Shown: positions 57,631 through 64,000 of the stretch, piece after piece
How positions within the stretch are numbered: the first letter of the stretch is position 1
How the letters are laid out: every line of letters starts with the position of its first letter
Source: Asticcacaulis benevestitus DSM 16100 = ATCC BAA-896
Lineage (GTDB): Bacteria; Pseudomonadota; Alphaproteobacteria; Caulobacterales; Caulobacteraceae
DNA: 64,000 bases
Direction of reading: 5' to 3'
Assembly (NCBI RefSeq): GCF_000376105.1
Contig: NZ_AQWM01000004.1
Coordinates: 161,178-225,177 of the forward strand
Notes under the pieces: generated by a model
Seen by the model: only the letters and a program-made list of their open reading frames with translations
Databases searched by the model: none
What the model was told of the DNA's origin: nothing
Position numbers and translations under genes: made by a program

Positions 57631-58299
57631 ATGACTAAGAAATCCGAACGGCGCGTCGACGCGCTCTCAAAACAAGGAATCATCGACGCAGCCATCGGCA
57701 TCCTCGATTCGGACGGCGAAGCCGCCTTGACCTTCCGCGCCTTGGCGGCACGACTGATGACTGGCGCTGGCGCCATCTATTGGCACATCTCCGACAAGGA
57801 CGAGTTGCTCGTTGCCGCCGTCGCACATGTGGTAGGCCGGGCGTTGCGCAATGTAGCGGAATCCAATGACGCGCGTGGGGCGATTCGTGCTTTGTTATTA
57901 GGCGTATTTGACGCCATTGAAGCTCATCCTTGGGTTGGCACTCAGTTGGCACGCGAACCGTGGCAGCCGGCGATGGGTCACGTTTTCGAAGGTATAGGCA
58001 GTCGGCTCGCGGCGTCGGGCGTCCCTGCATCGCGCCAGTTTGAGGCTGCGTCGGCACTCGTCAATTACATCTTGGGCGCGGCCGCTCATCGGGCCGCCGC
58101 CGCGCGGGCATTGCCGCGCGGCACGGACCGGACGGCCTTCCTAGGGTCGGTCGTGGCCCGATGGGTAGGAGACGATATTGGAGCGTACCCTTTCGTGCAC
58201 AGCGTGGCTGGACAATTGCGCGATCATGACGACCGCGCACAATTCTTAGGTGGTATAGACCTTATTTTGGCGGGGCTTGATTGGCAAATCGTCACATAA
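57631..58299 (+). CDS. TetR-family regulator
   Basis: A 222-residue regulator. The N-terminal helix-turn-helix is IIDAAIGILDSDGEAALTFRALAARLMTGAGAIYWHISDKDELL. The C-terminal half resembles the TetR_C_11-like ligand domain. It is divergent from the ABM gene with the palindromic operators between them; the first copy sits close to its own start, so it likely represses both. It may respond to an aromatic or quinone-type substrate of the ABM protein. Confidence 0.9.
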   Translation: MTKKSERRVDALSKQGIIDAAIGILDSDGEAALTFRALAARLMTGAGAIYWHISDKDELLVAAVAHVVGRALRNVAESNDARGAIRALLLGVFDAIEAHPWVGTQLAREPWQPAMGHVFEGIGSRLAASGVPASRQFEAASALVNYILGAAAHRAAAARALPRGTDRTAFLGSVVARWVGDDIGAYPFVHSVAGQLRDHDDRAQFLGGIDLILAGLDWQIVT

Positions 58300-58665
58300 C
58301 CATCTGAATTTATAAATAAAATGCGCTACGTAAATGACGCATTCCGCATCCTTAAAAGATGCGGAATCATTCGGCGCATTGGTTGCGTGTCTGCAAGGCG
58401 GGACGCCGGAAATCGCCCAGTTTCCTTGGCATAATAACAACAGCAATGGGCGGTAGCTTCGTCTCCGACTTTTGACAAGTGGGTCTGTTGCGAACCCTTT
58501 ATCGTCATGATCACAACACTATCGCCAGTTAGGCTCTTTGCAGTTGTTTCTATCCGAAAATGACGGGGGAACGAGTTCCTCTCCCCAGATACGCTTACGT
58601 GCTCTCTGAGGTTCATCCTGGAAAGGCGGATTTCGGACCGCAAAATAGCTATCGATTGCCGCCTT
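58300..58665. other. Intergenic, degraded
   Basis: About 365 bases without a supported gene. A minus-strand frame (58326-58643) lacks a ribosome site and has an atypical composition. The DNA is likely relic sequence bordering the IS630 fragment. Confidence 0.4.
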
Positions 58666-58971
58666 TCAATCGTCGGTCCTTGCGTGGTCGCTATTGTGTA
58701 TAATCGCTCGGGCCATGCCGCTGAAGATCGACTCTATCACATTCAAAAATTGAGCGCCGGCTGGCAGCGGTGCCGTTTCGACACGAGGTGCGCCCTTTCC
58801 GGCGACATTTGCATTGTGATCGTTAATGCGTTGACGGAGTTGCTTGGACACGTGCCAAGAGGCCGCATCCCACGACAGATATAGGGTTCTGCAGTCCGCA
58901 TACTGCTCCAAAAGCACGTCCATTAATCGGAGTATCTCGGCGGTATTTTTACGAGTGCTATAAAAGCAATC
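58666..58971 (-). pseudogene. IS630-family transposase fragment
   Basis: The C-terminal part of a DDE transposase. In frame from 58971: DCFYSTRKNTAEILRLMDVL, then YADCRTLYLSWDAASWHVSK with the second catalytic Asp, and FLNVIESIFSGMA with the Glu. It is open only to a stop at the 5' side (TAA before DCF), so the N-terminal half with the first Asp is missing. It is an inactive relic inside the island. Confidence 0.8.
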
Positions 58972-58994
58972 TTACTGTTTAGGTGATTGGCCCG

Positions 58995-59276
58995 TCAGGG
59001 CGTATCCGAACCGATCTGACGGCGAGCTAGCGCTTTGGGTGACCGCCTGCCCAGGCCCGCCTCGAGAGTACCCTGATAATATCGAAGGACCGCCAGGCGG
59101 CAAGATGAAGCCAAAAGAGATGCTCCACGTATTTCGTCAATCCCTCGGACGATACAGGTAACACTGGTCCCGCGTTTTGCAGCGATAGCGTCCATTCCTG
59201 CCCAAAATTCGGGTTCTATCGCTAAGGATGTTGCATGTCCGCCAAGGACAAGGGATCGTTTCTTAAGGCCAGGCAT
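58995..59276 (-). CDS. Ribbon-helix-helix domain protein
   Basis: A 93-residue protein beginning MPGLKKRSLVLGGHATSLAI, EPEFWAGMDAIAAKRGTSVTC, IVRGIDEIR, which fits the RHH_4 domain (a beta strand followed by two helices) common in alphaproteobacteria. The C-terminal part (QGTLEAGLGRRSPKALARR) is short. RHH proteins bind DNA as dimers; the target is unknown. It is next to the IS630 fragment. Confidence 0.72.
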   Translation of the reverse strand: MPGLKKRSLVLGGHATSLAIEPEFWAGMDAIAAKRGTSVTCIVRGIDEIRGASLLASSCRLAVLRYYQGTLEAGLGRRSPKALARRQIGSDTP

Positions 59277-60319
59277 CGCGCGGCTCTCCCATATCGAGCT
59301 ATGTGGTAAACGAACAGAATTCGAAGCGTATACGCGTACAATGCGGAACTGGACCGGTACTTGGTGACATTTCTCACGCGATCGATCGCTCTAGCAAAGC
59401 GATAGAAGGTCCCGGTCGCCCCATAGGCATCGTCCCTTTCGGGTCTGCCATAGGTTCGAACGCCTGGGCCCTCCCACCTACGATACTATCACTTTCGACC
59501 AGAATCGAGTGAAAGCCCGCAATTCCTCCACTCGTCTAGCGTCGAAGGCGTGAGCGTTTTTCCAGCTGAAGTCCTCTGGTACTTAACCGGCCGCCACGAT
59601 GCTTTTCATGAAGGTCTGCGCTTCAGACCCGTGTTTGTCAAATGATGCTGATACGGCCTCAGCTGTTACGATAAGCCAGTCGTTGCTTTTGCCGAAGGCG
59701 GCAGCCATGCTCAGCCTACGCTCGCTGGCAGGATTGTCAGGGCAAAAAATACCAGATCATCCTAGCCGTAGTTGGCGCCACGCCAGGTCGCGCTCGTTAG
59801 CGTGTCGCTGAAGTTAGGTCGGGCCGCTGCCCCCGCCGCCTTGACAACGGTTAACGCGCCACACCGGAAGGATGTCGTACGAGTATGAAGGTAAGGCCGC
59901 CCTCAGTGGAGTGTACGACAACGATTGCTTCCTGCAGCCATGCGTCGGAAAGTTTAACTGTCGCTCCGAAGGCAGCGCTCACACTCGTCGTGGTCGCCTC
60001 TGTTACCATTTGCTCACGTACGTTAGACATTCAACCTTGATGATTTTTGGCTGCTGCGATTAACTTAATTTGGGTAAGTAGCGTTTCTGTCGAAGGTATT
60101 CACGGCTGTGAACACGCGAACGGCCACAGCGGCATCTAACCAAGTCAAGATTGCGGATTCAAGGAAACGGCACAGTTCGGGACCGATGTTTTTTAGTTAA
60201 GAGGCTGTGAATTTTTCAGCACGCTCAATTCAAAAATTAATAATATCACCATACTTACGTGAGTATTTATTGGAAACTTTCATGAAAATTATAATAATAG
60301 TCGCAGAAAGAGTTCAGTA
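59277..60319. other. Gene-poor, decayed DNA
   Basis: About 1 kb with many short open frames in all directions, none with a plausible ribosome site or codon pattern like the core genes. The composition is mixed. The last 150 bases before 60320 are very AT-rich and probably carry the chemoreceptor promoter. Confidence 0.5.
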
Positions 60320-61792
60320 ATGAGTAAATTCAATCTTTTTCCAAAAATCAGATTTGATTCAACTAAAGCAAAACTTGATGCCTTAAATCGCTCTTTGGCT
60401 ATCATTGAATTTTCTATGGACGGTACAATTCTGGACGCCAACGAAAACTTTCTGCGCGTCATTGGGTACGATCTCGGCGAGATCAAAGGAAAGCACCACA
60501 GTTTGTTCGTTGATCCTACCTTTGCAAAGAGCGCTGAGTACGAGCGCTTCTGGCAAGATCTGAGAGGCGGCACATTTGCCTCCGGGGAGTTCCTCAGATT
60601 TGGCAAAGGCGGCGCTAAGGTCTGGCTGGAAGCGACGTATAATCCGGTCTTCGATGAGCATGGCAAGCCTGAGCGGGTTGTTAAGTTTGCGTCGGATATC
60701 ACGGCTAAGAAGAACGAAACCAGCCGCTTGATGACCATGATCGACGGCATGCCAGTGGCCGTTATGACGGTCGATCCGCAGAACGATTTCCGTATCAATT
60801 ATCTCAATGCCACCTCTATAAAGACGCTGGGCGCAATTGAGCAGTATCTGCCCGTCAAGGTGGTGGATATGTTGGGTGCCTCCTTCGACATTTTCCACAA
60901 AAACCCATCGCACCAAAGACAGATGCTGGCCGACGATCGCCATCTGCCGCACAAGACGAAAATCAGAATAGGACCCGAAATTCTCGAACTGCAAATCACC
61001 GCCATCAGGGGCGCTGAGGGCGAGTATATTGCCCCTATGCTGACCTGGGCTATCATTACCAACCAGGAAAACATTGCGACTGATGTGTCCGAGGTTGTCG
61101 CCGCGGTCTCACAGGCGGTTGGCGATATGCAGCGTTCTGCCGACGGTCTGACGAGGGCCGCCGAGAACGCCAGCGAGCGGGCCTCCTCAGCTGCGGCTAG
61201 TTCGGAACAGATGACCGGCGCCATCCACGAAATCTCCGGACAGGTCAGCCGCGTATCTGACCGCGCGCAACAGATTGCGATACAGGCCGCCACGACGGAT
61301 GCGACTGTGCGCCTGCTCGCTGAGAATGCGCGAAAGGTCGATGTGGTCGTGGCCATGATCAAGTCGATCGCAACACAGACCAATCTCCTCGCTTTGAACG
61401 CGACGATTGAGGCGGCGCGTGCCGGCGAAGCTGGAAAGGGGTTTGCCGTGGTTGCCAGTGAGGTCAAGGCGCTCGCAGGGCAGACGGCCAGGGCCACGGA
61501 TGAAATCACCCATCAGGTAAACGCTATTCAGGGATCGACTGAAGAGGCCGTTTTGGCTATCGGGACCATTACCCGGGCTGTGGATGAGCTGTCGAACCTG
61601 ACAACCGCCATGGCTGGCGCCGTCGAGGAGCAGGCGGCGACCACACAGGAAATGGCTGGAAATATCAGCGGTGTTTCCACGGCCGCCGCAGCGACGGGAG
61701 AGCTTGCCGGCAGCGTGAGCGCCATCGCCATGGTCCTGGCCGGACATTCCGATGGACTGAAGGGCAGCGTTGAGCGATTCCTAAAAGCGTGA
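60320..61792 (+). CDS. Soluble PAS-PAS chemoreceptor
   Basis: A 490-residue chemoreceptor with no transmembrane segment. Two PAS domains (about 20-130 and 135-255) precede the signalling hairpin with [33 protein letters not shown] (about 355-387). The first PAS carries [33 protein letters not shown]. The second ([22 protein letters not shown]) is shorter. This resembles BdlA/Aer-like soluble receptors that sense redox or oxygen inside the cell. No HAMP is present. It is in an accessory region, away from a che operon. Confidence 0.9.
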   Translation: MSKFNLFPKIRFDSTKAKLDALNRSLAIIEFSMDGTILDANENFLRVIGYDLGEIKGKHHSLFVDPTFAKSAEYERFWQDLRGGTFASGEFLRFGKGGAKVWLEATYNPVFDEHGKPERVVKFASDITAKKNETSRLMTMIDGMPVAVMTVDPQNDFRINYLNATSIKTLGAIEQYLPVKVVDMLGASFDIFHKNPSHQRQMLADDRHLPHKTKIRIGPEILELQITAIRGAEGEYIAPMLTWAIITNQENIATDVSEVVAAVSQAVGDMQRSADGLTRAAENASERASSAAASSEQMTGAIHEISGQVSRVSDRAQQIAIQAATTDATVRLLAENARKVDVVVAMIKSIATQTNLLALNATIEAARAGEAGKGFAVVASEVKALAGQTARATDEITHQVNAIQGSTEEAVLAIGTITRAVDELSNLTTAMAGAVEEQAATTQEMAGNISGVSTAAAATGELAGSVSAIAMVLAGHSDGLKGSVERFLKA

Positions 61793-62245
61793 TGCTCAGA
61801 AACAGTCTTCCATTAGAGCCTTTTACTCATGTCTTATAAATTCATCCAAGCTCACGTGGGGGGACCGATAGGACCAAAGGCGACAGAAAGCTCGACACAA
61901 ACTGGTTGAGCTATCCGACCACTTGGGTATTACGAAGTCACTCCGGCATCGTCATCGGTACCGACGTAGGCCACCTCGGGCATGTCTCCAAATATACCAT
62001 ATCGGGCATCCCTAAAAACAAAAGCATGAGTAGTTTCCGAGGCTGGCGAACCGGCCACATCTGCATTAACCATGGACAGGTGTTATGACTGGACGTTCGC
62101 CAAGAAGTTCACGACTGGGCCGGACTCAACAAATAGATGAAACCGTAAGCGAGATTTTGACATGAGACGTCACAAAAGGTGACGGGTTAGACACCGAAGG
62201 GATGCCGCAAGAGAAACGGACTAAATTGGCGACGGGGGCCTTCTC
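61793..62245. other. Intergenic, no gene recognised
   Basis: About 450 bases. A 60-residue frame at 61906-62088 has no ribosome site or known pattern. Nothing supported. Confidence 0.45.
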
Positions 62246-62728
62246 ATGATCACCACCTTCGAAGGCGAAACACCTACCAGACACGGTTACAAAGCCATTG
62301 AGGTGTGGAGACGACATGGCATCGCCGAACGTGAACATAGACCGGTCGCATCTGAGGTCGCCAATGCCGGTCTTTGGAAATGGGCGATTCATACCGCGGA
62401 GGACCGTCCGGTCGGTGTCATTCGTTTAAATACCGACACCAAGATCCTGAACCTAGGCTTTCGCTTTTATGGGCCTGGTCTGACGCTCTTCATAAGGCCT
62501 GCCTTTCGTGGACATGATTTTGCCCTCGAAGTGATAAAGGGCCTTATGCACTGGGTGAAAACGCACAGGCTCTTCAAGATTATCCACGCCTGTCACTACG
62601 CCGATGACAAAGTCATAGCCGAAAGCCTGATCGCCGCTGAATTCCTTTACACGGGGTGTAAAACCTACGAACCTTCGGCGCCAGACGGAACGTTGAGGCT
62701 CGTCCTTCACATGATCCGAATATTGTAG
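62246..62728 (+). CDS. GNAT-like acetyltransferase
   Basis: A 160-residue protein with GNAT-like segments: WKWAIHTAEDRPVGVIRLNTDTKILNLGFRF (beta strands), LTLFIRPAFRGHDFALEVIKGLMHWVKTH (acyl-CoA loop and helix) and LIAAEFLYTGCKTYEPSAPDGTLRLVLHM. The RimJ/RimL-like layout suggests N-acetylation of a small molecule or protein. The Q/RxxGxG/A acyl-CoA loop is altered (RPAFRGHDFA), so activity is uncertain. Upstream ATG 62246 is used. Confidence 0.65.
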   Translation: MITTFEGETPTRHGYKAIEVWRRHGIAEREHRPVASEVANAGLWKWAIHTAEDRPVGVIRLNTDTKILNLGFRFYGPGLTLFIRPAFRGHDFALEVIKGLMHWVKTHRLFKIIHACHYADDKVIAESLIAAEFLYTGCKTYEPSAPDGTLRLVLHMIRIL

Positions 62729-62881
62729 ATCATGGTGCAGTTATCGCGAATTCGTCAAGATCGCCGGAAATCCGTTTGGCAGGTAACCTCCATCACCTGT
62801 TGAACCAAATAGAAACGCACAAGATTACGGCCGTCTTGACGAACCCACTCATCCAAAACGTTTAGTCTCCGGAAGCAGCAA

Positions 62882-63382
62882 ATGACCACCATAGCCGAAC
62901 GTACTAAATTTCCCCAGGTGCTGTTGATAGAGGACAACCACGGTGATGCGATCCTGGTCCAGCGTGCCTTCAAAGCTGCTGCCATTCCAGGCAACGTTGC
63001 GGTCGCAAGAACGGCCGAAATTGGGCTTAGCATTTTGCGTCGCGAAGGCGGCTTCGCAAATGGTCGGTACCCTGATATTATTCTGCTCGACGTCGATCTG
63101 CCCTATATGGGCGGCAGCGAATTTCTGGAAGTGGTCAAGGCTGACCCGGAACTCAGGCTCATCCCGGTTATTGTCATGAGCAGTTCTAAGGCCGAGATAG
63201 ATTTGCAAGAGACCTACATGGCCTACGCCAACGGCTTCGTCACCAAGCCATTTATCCCGTCCGAATATGATCAGGTGATAAAGACCATCGAAGACTATTG
63301 GTTTCAACTCAACGAAACTCCTGAAACCCATGGTCCTGTTCCGCCATTGCTTCAAGAGAAAGAGACCCTGCCGATAGCATGA
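62882..63382 (+). CDS. Single-domain response regulator (Rcp1-like)
   Basis: A 166-residue receiver with no output domain. The acidic pocket is LIEDNHGDA, phospho-acceptor Asp in IILLDVDLPYMGG (about 62), Thr/Ser in VIVMSSSKAE and Lys in FVTKPFIP. Rcp1-type regulators with the HGDA turn pair with bacteriophytochromes or hybrid kinases; no kinase is nearby. The RBS is CCGGAAGCAGCAA. Confidence 0.9.
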   Translation: MTTIAERTKFPQVLLIEDNHGDAILVQRAFKAAAIPGNVAVARTAEIGLSILRREGGFANGRYPDIILLDVDLPYMGGSEFLEVVKADPELRLIPVIVMSSSKAEIDLQETYMAYANGFVTKPFIPSEYDQVIKTIEDYWFQLNETPETHGPVPPLLQEKETLPIA

Positions 63383-63435
63383 AACCCGCAACGCAGGGGC
63401 TATAATGCGGGTAAATCAGTCCACGTTTTTCTACA

Positions 63436-63750
63436 ATGCACTCCCCCTCTCTGGTCAGGACCAATGTGACTTCGGCCGCCTCCCTCCTGCCCCATCTGTC
63501 ATGGGCTAAGGTGGACGCAGACGACGGTGACGTTGATCGCGATCTGAAGCTAATCCTATGCGAACAGGACTTCAGGAGTCTTTGCGGCCATCCACGGCCC
63601 GAACATGGATATAAATATGTCTCGGATTTCGACGTATTGCAATCGCTCGAAGACAAGCCGTATCCAACAGCGGTCTACTACCATGGCTATGACAACGATG
63701 GCCGCTGCGTTAAGGTTTGCGTCATTCGCGATACCACTACGCCTCACTAA
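63436..63750 (+). CDS. Hypothetical protein, weakly supported
   Basis: A 104-residue open frame with a hydrophilic sequence (DFRSLCGHPRPEHGYKYVSDFDVLQSLEDKPYPTAVYYHGYDNDGRC) and no recognised family. The start ATG 63436 has no ribosome site. It follows the response regulator by 53 bases. It might be real, but codon use could not be compared by computation. Confidence 0.35.
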   Translation: MHSPSLVRTNVTSAASLLPHLSWAKVDADDGDVDRDLKLILCEQDFRSLCGHPRPEHGYKYVSDFDVLQSLEDKPYPTAVYYHGYDNDGRCVKVCVIRDTTTPH

Positions 63751-63845
63751 ACCGTATCCCTCCGTAAGAGGCCACATTCCAATTGATCTTTGAATCTGTG
63801 ATGCTGCGCTGTTAGTGACGTCCTTACGAGTGCAGGCTGCAAATT

Positions 63846-64000
63846 ATGACGCGTGGAATTCTATTAAATGGCCCGGAACGGCGGCGGAAATGGCATGATA
63901 GTCAGCGTCGCGAGATTGTCTCTCTGGCGTTTTCGCCTGGTTCGAGCGTGACAGAAGTAGCCCGGCAGTTCGACGTGGCGACAAGCCTGATTTACAGATG
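63846..64000 (+). mobile_element. IS66-type TnpA-like gene, cut by the window end
   Basis: A 51-codon partial frame that runs off the window. It starts MTRGILLNGPERRRKWHDSQ, RREIVSLAF, followed by SSVTEVARQFDVATSLIYR, the helix-turn-helix pattern of the small IS66-family TnpA protein. GTAAGAGGCC at 63764 may be the left inverted repeat, because IS66 ends often begin GTAAGC; this is tentative. The rest of the element is outside the window. Confidence 0.75.

Noticed and set aside
58326..58643. 105-residue minus-strand frame
   Set aside because: No ribosome site; low-quality sequence in a degraded stretch next to an IS fragment.
59277..60319. Possible small genes in the 1 kb gap of the island
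   Set aside because: All frames are short, lack ribosome sites and show no recognisable protein pattern.
55669..64000. Intact prophage
   Set aside because: An integrase is present, but no capsid, tail, lysis or replication gene was seen in the visible part.

Overview
The window is high-GC alphaproteobacterial chromosome and looks like a member of the Caulobacterales, probably Asticcacaulis or a close relative. This is inferred from a circularly permuted two-piece tmRNA, an adjacent zapA-zauP cell-division pair, CtrA-type TTAA-N7-TTAA boxes, an alphaproteobacterial LexA box (GTTC-N7-GTTC) on uvrB, and OMP-barrel receptors with secreted glycan enzymes. There are no rRNA genes, tRNA genes or CRISPR arrays; the only stable RNA gene is ssrA. 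One riboswitch is recognisable.

Layout. 1-9 kb: hydrolase fragment, ssrA, DUF4142 lipoprotein, a VOC/TetR divergent pair, and an aldehyde dehydrogenase divergent from an AcoR-like activator with palindromic repeats between them. A DUF2807 protein follows, then a tandem array of three 27-30 residue membrane peptides. 9-24 kb: EAL phosphodiesterase, fumarase with an unusual N-terminal extension, an ABC exporter, an Ala/Lys-rich protein, prmA, a yybP-ykoY manganese riboswitch ahead of a CaCA-family antiporter, a ferredoxin, and a glycan group (carbohydrate-binding-like protein, GH3 beta-glucosidase, GNAT, SGNH esterase). 24-34 kb: zauP-zapA and a central-carbon block (tkt, gap, pgk, fba) interrupted by two secreted EF-hand proteins divergent from an OmpR-type two-component system. 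34-46 kb: T4 Rnl1-like RNA ligase, a large secreted protein with an internal duplication and a TonB-like domain, ArsR plus an SRPBCC gene broken by one in-frame stop, an outer-membrane receptor, a Fic AMP-transferase, and a pterin operon (PTPS-like, folB, DinB). 46-55.5 kb: SOS-regulated uvrB, SleB-type hydrolase, a chemoreceptor, two paralogous secreted small proteins, an unrecognised 46-residue protein, a retropepsin-like protease and dusA.

55.5-64 kb is an accessory region. A tyrosine recombinase sits directly at the 5' end of dusA, the known arrangement of dusA-targeting islands. Behind it are a TetR/monooxygenase pair with three palindromic operators, an IS630 remnant, an RHH protein, about 1 kb of apparently decayed DNA, a soluble two-PAS chemoreceptor, a GNAT, a single-domain response regulator and the start of an IS66-type element cut by the window edge. 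The other end of the island lies outside the window.

The least explained signals are the three-peptide array at 8673-8995, the convergent small gene at 53511-53651, the secreted paralogue pair at 52.4-53.4 kb, the EF-hand/two-component locus, the chromosomal RNA ligase and the duplicated-domain TonB-like protein. Functional calls rest on motif recognition by eye; no database search was run.
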